The translations under genes were made by a program, and so were the position numbers. The notes under the pieces are model-generated. The model did no database searches and was not told where the DNA came from. It worked only from the letters and a program-made list of their open reading frames with translations. Shown here one piece after another: positions 1 to 15,012 of a DNA stretch of 64,000 nt. This stretch comes from Dipetalonema caudispina (taxonomy: Eukaryota; Nematoda; Chromadorea; Rhabditida; Onchocercidae): assembly GCA_013365325.1 (NCBI GenBank), contig JABVXV010000075.1, forward strand, positions 1 through 64,000, given 5' to 3'. The stretch's first letter is position 1, and each line of letters starts with the position of its first letter.

Positions 1-111
<111 letters not shown>

Positions 112-377
112 CATTATTATTGTTATCATTATCATTATTTATTCTTATTATTGTTGTTAGTATTTCCATTACTATCATTACTTTTGTTATTATAGATTTA
201 ATGAGAGTTTACCCACTGCATCATGTTACAATTGCTTAAAAAACTTTAATAGCATAAATATTAATGATCACACTGATCAAAAGATAATCTATATGTTGTT
301 ATTCATAGTTTTCAATTTGTTAAATCAATTAGAAAAACTTCGTCTCTTCAGCAAGTTTAAAAATTAAAATGATTAAC

Positions 378-1049
378 CGTTTTGAGCAATGCAATATTAT
401 CTCTTAGAGCACCAAGGGATCCCATTAATGAAACAATGCATATGGCAAGCCCAATTATGGTGAGCATAACAGCTGGATTCAAGAACACATCCGCCCATTC
501 AGCTATCGGTCGTGGATCCTTGATGCATAAATATACACCGAGTGCCAAACATGTCACACCAATAAGCTGCAAATCATAGTTATTAACTCATTTGCGAAAT
601 TATAATTATTTATGAAACATTCAAAAATACATCGGGAAATTTAAGCTGGATAGATGATCCCTCAAAATTTTATGCGAGGTAAATTAAAAAGTTAAAACAA
701 AGCTAGTATTATTTTATTTCTTAGTAGAGACTTAACTAGATTTGAAATGGCTCTCAAAATTAGGGATTTGAATAGTTTTACTTCATTTTCTTTCCAGCCT
801 CGGATTTAATCTTTTCTCCTTTATTTTGTTTACCAATTTCAGTAAACATCTTGTAAACAAAGTAAGCACCACTCAAATATGCAAACGTACAAAGACTAAG
901 AAATTGGCAATGAAACAGAGCCATTTGAGAGGCGCACAAATTTCTTGGCGTGGTTTACGTTTCTTCGGTTCGCTTAGCAAATGTTTGTTACGATTCTGAT
1001 TGATGGCCGTCGGCTGCAGGCCAAAACGGCCATACTCCACCGACGGCAT
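378..1049 (-). CDS. Tetraspanin, 5' two exons (partial, runs off left edge)
   Basis: Two exons are visible: complement(891..1049) and complement(378..566). They join in phase 0 (donor GTACGT, acceptor TTTGCAG, next donor GTTAAT). The first exon gives a basic cytoplasmic N-terminus (KKRKPRQEICAPLKW) and starts TM1 (WLCFIANFLVF). The second completes TM1 (LIGVTCLALGVYL), gives the short extracellular loop and TM2, and ends with the motif GALRDNIALLKT that follows TM2 in tetraspanins. TM3, the large loop with its CCG motif and TM4 must lie left of the window. Tetraspanins are four-pass membrane organisers of the plasma membrane. The LRxNxxLLK ending resembles the TspanC8 group, but the large-loop cysteines that would decide this are not here. 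The start at 1049 is the first ATG. The frame stays open upstream to an acceptor-like CAG at 1090-1092, so the exon may be trans-spliced there or joined to an earlier exon. Confidence 0.85.
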
Positions 1050-1304
1050 CAGAAGGTGCTTCTCCTCCACTCCAACCGGAAATGTGAGCCTGAAACAAAT
1101 CGAAATTTGATCATTCTAGCAATAGAATTATTAGTTCAACGAGGAGGGAGATTGAATAATCATATTTATGAGTATATTGAATAAATTCTTCTTATGAATG
1201 CTCTTGATTTCCGATTTCGGTAATGGTACTCAATAAAATCTTGGTTTGTTATTATTTTCAAATAATAAACAGTTCGTTGTTGCCGTTTGCGCCTAAGTTG
1301 TCTG

Positions 1305-1306
1305 TA

Positions 1307-1367
<61 letters not shown>

Positions 1368-1371
1368 TGTG
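1305..1371. repeat. (TG)n dinucleotide microsatellite
   Basis: A TG/GT run of about 65 bases with a single GC variant near its start and one phase slip near its end. It lies about 250 bases upstream of the tetraspanin first exon. Confidence 0.97.
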
Positions 1372-4300
1372 ATCTAGAACTACTAAAGTTGACTCTTGAA
1401 TAAACAAAACATCAACCAGTCAGAAATACGATGTTTAAAGAAATCGGTTCCCCGTCCAATCCTCCTTACTTCACCGAAGTACTCTTCGCTTGTTTGTCAT
1501 TTAATTCTCACTAAATTAAAGTTATAAAAATATTTCGAACGATCAGATTGCTACAGCATCGAAAATTTACATTGAACAATTGCATATCTTACAGATTAAA
1601 TTTGGCGTTTGGATAAGTTAAGAATAGAAGTTTCAAAGTCAGAATAAATGAATGAATTGATCCCGAATCTGTTCATTCCAACATTTATCTGCTTCAAGAA
1701 GATTCAGAAATGAGCTTCCAGTCATTTCTCAACAACCTTAGATTATAATGAACTGTTAATAATGAATGCTAATAATTAATTAGTAATGAACTGCTCTTAC
1801 ACCTGTATCTGAAGGTAATGCAAGCTCCTTGTTTAATATACCGATCATTTCATTCCAAGTTTGAAATAGATAACAAATCACATAAATATAAATATATACA
1901 GTCTATAGAATGATATTGAAAAGACAACAGCATCTAGTTTGAAAATCTTAAAATTCCCCTAATTTTTACAACATAAATTCTCCAATTCTTAAGAAGGTCA
2001 ATTTCCCGAAAAGTAAGGGAATGTATTGTTTTCAAAAGAATAGTGGCACAAAATTAGAACAGAGAGGCTTAACATCAATTGAGTTTAGTATGTTATGGCA
2101 TCTTAAGTACCATTCAAAGTATCACATTAAAATTTTATAGATAGATTACAATTTCAAATAATGACCCCAATTATTATCTTTATCATAATGATACTAATTA
2201 TTATCCTCCTTATTTTTACTGCAGAGATTTACCAAAACTATCACTTTATCAAATTTCTGATGATTTATTTTATTGTAAAGATGAAAATTTTATTGACGAA
2301 TAAGGAAAAAAAAAAGAAATTTAATGTAAAAAAGATTAAATTTTCTCTGAGAAAGAATGTTTGAGAGTCATTTGAAAGTTGTTATGTGTCGGTCGCCCCT
2401 TCTTGCTCATCCTGTTTGGAAAGTGTCATTTCCTTTTGAATGCCTTTGTGTCGAAGAATTACTTTCAGCTCTCTCAAGTCAACACGAAACGTGTCATTTG
2501 AAAAATAAGAAAAAATTTGGCTAAAAGGACTGTACAAAATTCAAACGGATATATTATCAGGAAACATCAGAATAATCATCAAGATTGCCTTATCATTCAG
2601 GGGTAGCTTATCTATTTAGCGTGGATGCATGTTGAATGAATTTGTGAATTGCCTAGGCAATATTTCTTGGACCATACAGCTTCCGGAATATCAGAAAAAA
2701 AAAAAAAACATTATTTAATTCTTATCGCTTCAACAGCAATCTTTAAATCTCGAGTTCGATGATCTATTTTTCAACAGGTTACGAGGAAAATATGGGTAAA
2801 TTATCGGATTCTTAACTTTTAAATAAACAAAAAGATTGCTTTTTCAAATTTCTGTAATTTGAAGAGAACTTTCAAATACAGACAGGAAAATTTTTTGTGC
2901 TATTCCTTCAAGTCTTCTGCATAAAGTAACTTTCTATAGCAAAAGTTAGGGGTAAAAGTTGAAAAGAAAGAGGAAGGAAACAGGAGTAAAGTGAGTAAAT
3001 CATAATGTCAAAAAATGTAAGTGGCATCATAGAATTTAATTAAATTTAATGCATAATACCATTCGTGGCGTATCAACAAATGGGTTAATGATTCGAGCTC
3101 AACATAATTCATTTTTCAAGAACATTTATGCATAAATTCTGCGGATATGTTATTAAAGAGTAGAAGTCGCTGAAAAGGAACCCAATTTTTTTTCAAAGTA
3201 TTGCGCGGGTTAAATTTTACCCTAACCAAAGCCTTCAAAAGTCCTACAAAAAGGAAACGGCATGATGACCAGGTATGATCATTGCTAATTTTGAAACAAT
3301 CCAACTGAACTTTTCATAGCGCAGAAGTTTGAAAAGGAAGCAAAAACATTTCCCAAATAATTCCTCCTGCAACGAATCATATTCTTTACCATTGTGATAA
3401 TATAATACAAAATAATTTTGGACTCAAAGAAAATCACAGTAGTTCATAATTAAAATAAGAAAATCAGTTAATGAATGCTAATTCTACGAAACGAATCTGA
3501 TTGATAATGGTTAATATTTGGGGCTTGGACGACAGAAATTTTGTCAAATTAACAATTTTAAATTAAGAAAGAAGTTTGTCGCAATCTATAACCAATGTCA
3601 AGTATTATTTAATGATATAAGTCCTAGGTCAAGATGCTAAACTACTCATTTCAAACTTCAACATGCTCCAGTGTCTATTTTCGGTTACTGGAAGGTTTGT
3701 TTTTTGCTTGTAATTATATTCGGGGGAACTGATCCCAAACTGCCCAGATGCTTGAAAATCTCAGAAATTCTAAAAAGAAACCCATGGAACATTTCTAATC
3801 AATGTATTCTACAGGAACGAGTTAAGGGAAAGCCAGGCCTTTAAAACAAAAATATCGCTGGGTACAACTCAAAGGATTAGTCAAAACCATATAGCTCTAT
3901 CCAAACTTGTAATGGAACAAAATTAAATAAAATTTGCATAAAAAAGCTAGTTGAAAATCATCCAAAAAAATGGAAAGAAAACAATAACATTAATGGAGCA
4001 ACTTTCTCGAAAATTTTGGAAATAATTTTTAAAATTTGAGCAAAAGATTGAAAGAATGAACAAAAATAGACTGTGATACGAACGAACAGATAAAACGTTT
4101 TTTTGTTTGTGTTGCCAAAATACGAAATAAGTTCTATCAAAAAATGTCTTCCGTTGTTATCATTCGAAAATTTTCTTTCTTCTCTTTTTTTTCAAATAAA
4201 ATTGTCCTTTAATACATTACACAAGGGAAGTCTTTTCTGACCAATTAAGTGCTTTTGCCATTCCTTTCTTCTTTCTTCGTCTCCCTCTTTCTCTCTCTTT

Positions 4301-5744
4301 CTCTCTTTCTCTCTGTTTGTTCTCAATAATAAGGAAGGTCAAATTTGTTACTGCTAAAGGTTAATCTCTTGAGAATTTGTTCTCTTAAATTAAATTAGAA
4401 ATACGAAAAGTAATTAACACGGATACCTAACCAATACAAAACTGTCAAGATAATTTTGAAGAATAAGGAACAAACAGAGAACAACAATCGGTTTTTTTTT
4501 TCCATTTTCAAAATCAATTTGATGAAGGTTAACGAACAAAAGAATTGTCTAAGATAACTTTTATTTGTTAAATGAATGTTGCAGTTAATTCCAACCAAAA
4601 CTTTCAACAATGTCTTTGAAATAGCGAGACAGAATTGTAGTAAATGTAAAAAACATCTACATCAAATATCATTGGATCCAGAACTAACGTAAAATTTCAG
4701 GGAAACCAACAAAAGAGATTTAGAAATCTAATGAAAAGATGTACAACTCACATAATTTGAAATGTGGCAAAACAAAAACAGGTTCCCGGAAAAAATGATT
4801 TTACTTTCCATGATCCCACAATCAACTTTCTATCACTGCAAGGTATTTTAGATAGGTTTTCACAGTGAGAAATAATTTCATTTCATTAACTGCTAAATTG
4901 TTTGTTTGTTTATCTTCTTAGTTGCACTGAAATAATCTAAATTTAATGTAAAAGATAATAATATTTGCCAATAATAAATTGAAGAAAAAGGAAATTATTT
5001 TGAGAAATTTCAAATAATTTTGCTTACCCATTCTTCTCTTTTCTCTCTCTTTTATTAATTCCATCGAAAATGAATTGATGTTATGAAAGTTGAACAAAAA
5101 TAATGCGAGAGAATAAAGAAGTTAGAGGTAATATAAAAATTGGTTAATTAGAATTTATTGAAGAAATAATAAATCAGTGAGAAATTTGGAACGTGATTGC
5201 TTGTAAAATTCTGATAGAAAATTTCGTCCTTCAAAATGAACTCGAAAAAGAACCAAATAATTTTTTAGACTGTAATTGAATTTAACAAAATTAAGGAAAT
5301 TTATGTAAGATGTCATTTTGGTACCACTGCTATTAGTATCTGAAATGAAATGGAATTACCCAGAACTTAAAGATAGATGTTGATTTCTGAAATACTGTCA
5401 TTTTACAATGCCATTATATTAGACAGAGTGTACATGGCAATGTGGTTTGAAGGGCCAATTAATCAACCGCAGTGGCACTCAACACCGAATTCTCTCTCTC
5501 TTCCCATCCCATTCCCTTTATACCTCAACAGCTCGTGATGGATATACAAACAGGCTGACCGATCACCGAGAAAATAATTATGGTGTATCATTCCAAACAG
5601 ATGAATCAAGTGTAAGCAATCACTGGGATGACCATTCGGGGATAATTCGAATTGAAGATTAAAAATCATATTTTCATTGGGAAGCATGTGATCTAATGGA
5701 CAGATGATATTACTGAAAGCTATTCTCCTCAGCTTTTAAATTGC

Positions 5745-5826
<82 letters not shown>
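5745..5826. repeat. (TAA)n trinucleotide microsatellite
   Basis: An uninterrupted TAA/AAT array of about 80 bases. It creates a spurious minus-strand reading frame of about 29 consecutive isoleucines. It is the same motif family as the array at the left edge. Confidence 0.97.
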
Positions 5827-5828
<2 letters not shown>

Positions 5829-8800
5829 TAATATCTGCTATCTGTTTATCTGCCAGTGGGACGATTTTTCTCAGATGATTCCAGGGTCCACAACTGGTCA
5901 TATTTTGAATCTCATATTTGTACAACAATGAATCATCGGCTTTCATTTCTGTAAATTGTTTATAAATCTCCAAATGTCACATAAAACTAGAGCTATAAAA
6001 GGATAATTTAAAGCTTCATGAATTTAAACAAATTGAAATGAAAGATAGTTCAGTTAATTGGTATTAGGATGAGCAATTATAAGGAAGTATAACAAGAGAC
6101 TGGAAATATTGTTTATTGTCATCAATTTACTACAGAAAGGGAAGACAGAACAGAGGACTGTTTGGCGGGTATGTGTGGATTTGTGAGAACCAAATTGGAG
6201 CAGGCATAAAAAGTGGCACACAGGTGTGGTTTAACTGGATTTTTGGTTGTACAAGAGGTGGAAGAGGAGAAGAGAACTGAACTGCCCTCATTCCACATTT
6301 TCAGATGTTTTAGTTCTAAGAAAAATTGATACTTCCCAATACAACCGACATACGCTATTTCAGAATGATTTGGGATGCCAACTGATATTAAACAAAACTG
6401 ATGCGAAGATAAGAAGACGAGCAATGTACAGCTTCATCTGATACGGCAGATAAATTATTTCATTACTAGATCTAGGTTTCTACGAAATTCGGCATTTCTT
6501 CATCGTTTCTGACCGATCGTAGATATTAATATTAGTTTACTAATCGAGTAATGATATCCATCATAGTTCCATACCGAAAGTTATCTTAGCCAAAGTCAAA
6601 TTTGATTTGAGAAATCAAAAAAGAACGAGAAATTTCCCATCCTTTCAACCAAAACGGTCAAATATTTTCTTGCAACATTGTTCCCTTGTCAGTGAACAAA
6701 TTGTACAAAAGATACGAAAAAGCAATATGACAGATGAAATTTTAGGAGAATAAACAATTGAAAAATAACCACGAGCAACGTGGACCAGCTCTCGAATACC
6801 TCGCACCCGATGACGATAGTGATGACAACGACGACACCGAGAACGGCGTGTAAGACGAGATAGAGAAGCAAGAACAGGAGGAGTATTGCAAACAGTCACC
6901 GATAGTTGCTTAATAGCTTCTGTGATTCATTGTTTGAAGACAATTTTCCAAATTTTTAGTTCCATAAATTGACCAGTCCATGAATACATTGAAAACTCTC
7001 TGCAAATTAGCAAAGTGGTAAAAAAAATCTGCTAACGAAAAAAAAGTCAATATCAATCAAACCGAAAGGATAACATTACTGACTTAGATAATTCGACACA
7101 GTAGTTATTCATGATATAGGAACAAAACAGAGCAACACAACAGGAATATTTTATACTTTGACAGATCGGTGATATCATCATATTTGCCACTGACAAATAA
7201 TCTTACTTCTCTCCTTCTAACCAAAAAGAAAAGAAGAAGATGGGAAAAAAAATACGCAAACATGTTACATACTTTCACCATTTGCAAATTTTAACCCATT
7301 TTAACTCTTTCGAAAAAAAAAAAAAACTTTATTTCGTTGCCATTTGAACGGAGAGCAAAGACTAAGAAAGTCAGCTGTCTGGGAAGTGTTTGCCCCCCCC
7401 GGTAATAACTTCAGTTTAAACATTTTGGAAATTTATGGACAAATGTTTTGGATGATGAATCGATATGGTGCTTGTTAATAGTATTTCAACTACCTACGAC
7501 CTTGCCGGCAGACGGAACAAATGATATGATTGTGGTCGGTGGTTAAAGGTTTTATATGGGTCTCTCTGATACCTGTATTCTACCCACAATATTGCGAACA
7601 CAAGAAAACATAGCTTTTTCTGTAAAAAAAAGATTAAAAAAAAGATTATAAAATTTTTTGGAAAATTGAATATTTCAATATAGTTAGCTCACTTTCTCTA
7701 AGAAGGTTATAACAAACAACAAAGAATACTTCGGAACGGCACAAGTCTTTGAATTCCGAGATATACCTGCATAATGTGAGTATTAGGAATTTATTACCTA
7801 AAAAGTATGAGAGATGTAGATGATCAGTGAGTTTATTTTTACTTTACCAAACAAACAACATAAGTCTTCAAATGTTTCAGAGAAAACGAGGTCGTGCACA
7901 AAAGGATGGATGGCCTCTTCACGAAAATATTTCATCATTTACGTAAGCGACCTCTTCTGTACTCCCTAAAATTAATTGAAACTGAATCTTTGCTATATCA
8001 ATAGATGAACTTAAATAAGCTCAATATCTATAATTAGAAGAAGATCTAAACTCAACATATAAAACGGTATGCGAATGTGATGAAAAGAATACAAAAAATT
8101 CTACATGATCGCTTCACGAATATAACAACAAGCCAATATGATGAATAAATAAAAAAAAAAAAAGAAAAAAGAACGGGAAAAGTTTTTTACATATAATATA
8201 GTACCCGCATTGCAATGATAATATTATACCTCTCAATTTAATTTAAGCTCTTATAACATCAACTACCTATTTCTGTTTTTACTATATTTCCTTATTTCAT
8301 AAATTAGGGTTATCATTCTAACTTATCAATTCCTTCCATCCCACCAATTGTTCGTAATGGTTTTTTTCTTTTTTTTTCTAAGATGGTACGGTACATGTGA
8401 TCATTTAGTTGCCAATTCTTGCACACAAAATATCAAAAATCTCGAATCTATAAAAGAAAAAAAGAAAAAAAAAAAAAAAAAAACAAGAGCTATCCAAGCA
8501 ACAGAGCAAATGAAAGAAAGGTTTAATTGAATGGATTGACCAGGGCAAAAGTTCCCGGTTCTCGGACAAAGAAGTTGCGTAAACATTCACACTAATCTGA
8601 TGACCATAAACTCGTTTATATATATTCACAATGAATAGCATATACCATTTCATTAGAAAATTTCAAAATTTGCACCTATTCCTTGTGTTCATCGTTTTTT
8701 CAATCTTTAGTGATAACACTTTGACCAATCTGATTTTATGATACATTGCCCTTTGAAAAATTTTTCATATTTTAGACAGTCATAGGGATTTTTTTTTTAA

Positions 8801-10186
8801 TATACTGGGAAAAATAATGATAAATCGAGCAATATTTGCAAGATCTTTAAAAGATACAAGGTAAAAAGATGATATGATCAGTTTTGGTCGTTACAGAGTA
8901 ATTTTAGAACAAAAGTGTTTTGGAAAAAAAAAAAATGAAGCAAATATTGCAGTCCAGTTAATGAGAACCAGAAAAATGGTTCAGATTGACGTATGCTATT
9001 GAAAAATAGAATATTTTACTATAATTTAATTTTAAAAACTTTTGGCAAACTGCTGAATGCTGTGTTGATATAGACTTGCAACTATTGATATATTTAATGG
9101 AATCAGCGGGAGAAAGTAAAATTTTAGTAAGTTTCTCGATAATGGACCATGCATATGGCCCCGAAAATCTGGCCATTCAGTGAAATGAATGAAATGATTT
9201 GACAGTGGGTTTCATAGGCTCATTATATGAGGTCGATATACGACATTTGTCCTACATGCGAGCACATCGTCACAGAAAGACACCGAAAGACACGCTGTTC
9301 TGAATAATCAAATAGTCCTGAAAACATATAAATACAATTGCATTCAGAGTGCAATCACAGATCACTTAGAAGATGGAATTATTTCGAAATTTCATACAAA
9401 TGTCAAATTGTGAGTAACAAAAGTGTACGTGAAGTTGATGATGAAGTTTTTTCAGAGTTCGGTAACGTGAAACAGAAAGGAACAGACGAATGTATAGACG
9501 TGAGGCCTGCCCCACTTTTTTTGCAAGATTTCATTCGTGAAGTATTTGAGAAGCAAAAGAGGAGGCGTGGATTTGAGTTGAAGGTGGAAATAAATAGGAA
9601 TTTTTTTTTCTCTTAAATCTTCAAGGTTGAAAAGTTTTCGTTTTAAGGGGACGGAAGATAGGGGTCAAAGATGGGCAAGAGAAGAAGGAGCATCGTAGAC
9701 TCTGAAATATATTCGTTAAACAGTTTCTGATGAGAATATAAGGAAAGAAAACAGAGAGAGAGGAAGGAAGAAAGAGAGAAAAGGAGAGAGAATGGATATA
9801 ATTAACGTCACAATGTGTTCGAAAAGATAGAAATACAGTAGCTGGTAAGCAAATTGAACTTGTGGGAAGATTAGTTTTTCAGGCAGGAATTATCAACAAA
9901 ACTGAAGGAATAATAATTTTATTGCAAGAAAAAGGCTCTGGATTTAAAGAGGTAGCAGCAGGTCAGAGAAGTTAACTAATCAAGAAGATATGGAGCACAG
10001 TTCAGTTAAGATTATTGGGGACAGCAGTAAAGGGGGACAAGAGGTTTTGCTGGTCAATCTTCTGTCAAATGCATTCATCCACTCATGAGCGCTTAGAAAG
10101 ATGGATACAAGGGGTAAGGAAGTGTGAAGCAGTATGAACTGGCTTGTGGATTTAAGCTGTTGAAATTATGCGATCTCTCTATTTGT

Positions 10187-10226
10187 CCTTCTACTCCTTC
10201 ATGATACCTTCTACTCCTTCATGATA
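10187..10226. repeat. 20-bp perfect tandem duplication
   Basis: The unit CCTTCTACTCCTTCATGATA occurs twice back to back (10187-10206 and 10207-10226) with no mismatch. No coding context is apparent. Confidence 0.95.
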
Positions 10227-13200
10227 CCCGCTCGGATATTTCGAATATTACAAATAATTGGTTATAATAGTAAGAGGATAGATGAGTAGATGAATGAGAC
10301 AGATGGACTGATGAATGGAGCATCTGTTTTGCAATTGAACTGAAGTAATGAGACCCATCCGTTTTGGAGTGAACGGTGATTTTCCTTTCCTATCATTTAC
10401 ACATGAAGACATCTATTTCTCTAAATTTCATTCTTCTCTCCCTAAAAAAAAATGATAATTTTGATAGCTACATCCTTTGGCATTCAATATAATTAGCCAC
10501 ATTTTGATCAACATGGGATTAAACATAGCTCAAAAAGAGGTTCAAGGGAGCAAAAAGTTAGAAAGTGTAGCAAACAATTATCTTCCATTTGTTTTAAACC
10601 TGCATTTCCGCGTGAAACTTCCTTTTGTCCACTCTCAATGTTTTGGTCACTATATGCACACACTCAATGCCTAATGCCGAAACCTTAAAATTACCATTTA
10701 CAAGGGTCCAGGTAGCCGTTTTGAATTATTTATTTCAAATATCGTTGTCATGGATACAGTGCGACAAAAGCGCATTTGAAGATTTCCGGAAGATAACTAT
10801 CGTTCGTAGTTAGGATGACACGGTCAGTAACAAAACCTTTTGCATTGTCATTACAACATTTTTTCAAAAAGCTTATCTGATATAAGGCTATGATTTGAAC
10901 AGCCTCAAGAATAAATATGCAAAAGATTCTAATCGTTGAAAGCAATAATGAATAGATAAAGACATTGAATATCGTAGTTTCGTTTAATAATCCAAATGGA
11001 ATTGTATAAGCATAGCATACAGGGAAGCATTCCAATATTGTTCCGATACTTCAACTCAGGATACTTGCAGTCCAAAGTTCTGAAACTTGATAAACTGAAC
11101 CCGAGAAATTCAAGATTTTGAAGTGCAATAATTACATGCGATCTTGAAAGACCCATGATAATCTTATTTATAACTTAACTTTATTGAGAAATTCAAGAGA
11201 AATGGCAATAACTAAGTTTCCTTGGGATTTGAAATGGATTGCTGAAAGTTTTGGAGCAGTTCACCAAAACCACCCTATTTTCTGAGAGAGATTACGCATC
11301 GTTTACTTACATTTTTTCAAGAATTAATTCAAGAAACTGAAGTTCCAGCAAAAGGTATGCGGATCACAAATGAACATTAATATAAAGTACAAGTAAAATT
11401 TAGAGTGTTAAGCCAGTCCAATTCCATTACCTGTTTGCAACATTTATTCATCGAAACAGACATGAAATCATGGTACAATTTATAACTAGGTAACAACAAA
11501 ATAATGAATAGTAATGATTACCATCCTTTGAAATGTAAAGAGTGCTCGTAGTATCTCAGTGAACGACGGCAATTTCCCACAGGACGAAAGAACTTCAAGG
11601 ACTGTTTAGGTTAATCAACAATGATCTGTAAGACTTCCAACAAATTATAAACTCGAGTGAAATGAAGAGAATATTCTCAAAAGAAAGAAAGAAATGAATT
11701 TATAGGTATGAAAAGAATGATACGTAAGGAGAAATAAATTTCCCGGGAATTGGAGGTAACTAATAAAATTGATGATGGGCAAAGTATGCTTTTTAGTATT
11801 ATCTGAAATAATATGAATAGTTGAGGGAAAATGGGAAGAGTTGAAAATAGAAGAGTTAGGTTATATGAAGGAATAAAGGGTATCTATTTGCTTACTGCAC
11901 ATCCTATGCTTCACCGGACTTCTACTTCACTGAAATTCTTAACTTCTTCGAATAAAAATTGGCCTTGATGGCATTGGAAATTTGGAGATTTGAAAGAGAA
12001 TGGCAATGGGATGGTACTGGTCAGCAAATGCATCTCATGTGGTCTCAACACTCTGTCATAATATGACCCTAAAAATGGATCGAAAATGCTTTCTATCACA
12101 TGCAATTTGCAAATGTTCGATCATCGAATGCAAAATGTTAAGCTAATAATTATCAGACCTATAGATGATTACTTTATTAGTGAACTCTCGGAAGATGCCA
12201 ATCACAAATTAAGTGGTGATAAAATTTTTACTGCATAATAGTTTCAATAATTTTCATATGATAGTGGACAGTGTAAAAAACATCCAGTTCCTTTTAATGT
12301 TCATCGTCCACAGTTTGCTTGAAAAATTGTTATGAGATGTTCTGATACTGCTCTCATTAATTTTTGATTATGGGAAGTGTAAGTGTAATAAAGTGCAAAT
12401 TTAGGCGGTCACAAAATCTATTCATGATATTAAGTTGCAAAAACCATCTTTACTTTTCCATGCTCTTCTTATCTAAGATACTGGTAAAATTTATTAGCAG
12501 AATTTGAAAATTCAGGGATGTCTCTAATTACTACTTCATATAAAATCCAAACTTCAAACTGAAAAAATATTTGTTTTGTATGATAATGTATCAACCAGTA
12601 TCTTTCAGTGAAATGATAAGTGAAGAAGAGTCAAACATGTTTTAAACACGGTAATGGTTTTCAGCTGAAAGAAAATGAAGAGGTCATCAGAGGACCGTTT
12701 CGAAGAGAGGAAAAAATGAAAGCTGGAGAGGGGAAGGATGGAAAGGAAAGTTTATGGGGATCTAAAAACTTGTTTTCAGGTAGTTTACTTTTTTCACCTT
12801 CAAATTTTCAACCTGTTGTGATGAAATTTGTTGATGAGTATATGAATATGGTATATGATGAGGTGCTCCATTTCTTTGGTTTAAAACTCACGTGGAGAAG
12901 TATGCAAAATTTCGCACCGGAATTGCTTTTTGCTTGGTGACATTGCTCGTCGAGTGAGTTCACATCTTATGCCGGGTGAGAAATATGGATAGGAGAAAAA
13001 GATGAGCGGAAGTTGAAGGGAGGTGGAGATTTATGAAATGATTTCCTTCTTCTTTTCAAAAAAAAAAAAAAAAAATTCATACGCAGTAGATAACAGCAAA
13101 AAAAAAGTTTTACATTTTTGAAAAATTAACTTTCAACTGAATCTTCAATACAATATGACGAACGTTATCGAAATTCAAAAATTGACAATAGAAATTTTAT

Positions 13201-13428
13201 ATAATTTCATATAATTAAAATACATGAACAGCGTCATTTTGATTGCTTTCTGTGAACACGATTTTCAGATTTAAGATAACATTTACCGTATAATAACACA
13301 ATGATAGCAGTGCTGAATGAATACTTCATACTTCTCCGAACGGATTTTCAATTTTTATAGGAAACCTGTTCATCAACGTTCGGATGTACACATTTGCCCT
13401 TTTTACATATGCATAGAAAAAATGAAGC

Positions 13429-13470
13429 GATGATGATAATGATGATGATGATGATGATGTTGATGATAAT
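13429..13470. repeat. (GAT)n microsatellite
   Basis: An imperfect GAT/TGA array of about 40 bases with AAT and GTT interruptions, in non-coding sequence. Confidence 0.9.
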
Positions 13471-15012
13471 AAAACAACAAAAACGCGTAAAGGAGCATTA
13501 ATAACAGAAGCAAATAATCCACGAATCCTTTATATACTTTTTAAGGAGTTACCAGAAGTAACATCTTTGAGACATTATAAGGAATGAATAATGAGATGAT
13601 CTGAAAAATTGATAGCAGAAATGACGAGGTAAGAAGTCGACTTACCACTCATATAACCCCGCCATCTAGGAGGACATTTGTTTTGCAGAAGCGGATGAAT
13701 ATAAATGTGACCTTGCAAGTGTGCATATATATGTATGTACCTATTTCTCACTGTTTTTCTATTTCTCTTTCTATCTGTCATACAAATGATATTAAAATCG
13801 GTGTTGAATTTCAGCATCACATTTTCGCTTAATTGAAGTCAAATTTGCTACAGTCACAGAAGAGCTCACTAAGCGTAAATGATAACAGAATTACTCTTTT
13901 AGTTCCTTCAATGTAACCAAGATACATATGAGTAATAAGCGATACAAGAATGCTGAAAAAAAAAGAGTTATCAATATTACTCTTCTCGAATTGGTCCCTA
14001 ACAAATGACGGGAGCAATATTATTAGAAGAATTTTATTGGCGACAGATTTATCAAAGCATTCGATCATATTCTCAAAGTTTTTCCTTTCATCTGATGTAA
14101 AAAAAAATAATGTTTTGCGCGTTGTATTCTATGGTCAGGAAAAGGATATTTGAATTGGCATTTTCTTTTCAAAAAAAAGGAACACTGGGCTTTCCCCATA
14201 CTCAACCAGAAAAATCAAGAAAAAAAAAGAATTAAGCAGAAAATTAATGCCATTGTAGGGAACAAAAGCAAAACGACGAATTCGCCTTGTCCACACAAAT
14301 CTTTGACACCACATATCCGTTTCTCTCCGCCATCTGCCCTCATCTCCGCCCCGCCTATAACCGAACTTATTGCAGGTTGTCATGTCAAACTGTCGTCTCC
14401 TTCTATGCCCAGAAAATTAATTATTTTTCAGTACTTATCAATGATAAGGTTTTAACTACATGAAACAATAAATTTGATTCAGTATGTTGAAATGTAGCGT
14501 TTTTCCAATGAACGGGGACTTCAGACAAAAAAGAGAACTCCATTAAGTTAACCTGGCCGTCAAAGCCAGCTAATTTAGTGGATTCTTCCCCAAAGTAAGC
14601 CAATAAATCCACTCATAGAGTTTCTAAAACTCTTGTCTCAGGAAAAAACGCACATCCATTAGCGGATATTACATTCATGTTTATTTAACTGAAACATTGG
14701 TAAAACTTGCAATAACTAGAGAGAAAAAAAAAATAGAACAATCAGTAAGTGTAAACAGAACATCATTATATCGGCAGCGCAAAAGAAACTTTGTTTTGCT
14801 GAACTTTATAACAATTCAGTATATTTGTTTAGATTGGATCACAATTAAGACATCAGACTAAATGAAAGAAAGACACATTAAATAAATAAACAAGATGAAA
14901 ATGATCTGAATGAGCATTAAAAATGAACCACAATAGAAAGTACTGGATTTGCTCATAATGCCGATAAGGCATGATTAAATATGAAACCAAATTCAACAAA
15001 AAACACAACAAT

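Noticed and set aside
5710..5973. Minus-strand 87-codon frame with about 29 consecutive isoleucines
   Set aside because: It is a translation of the (TAA)n microsatellite; no start, splice or family support.
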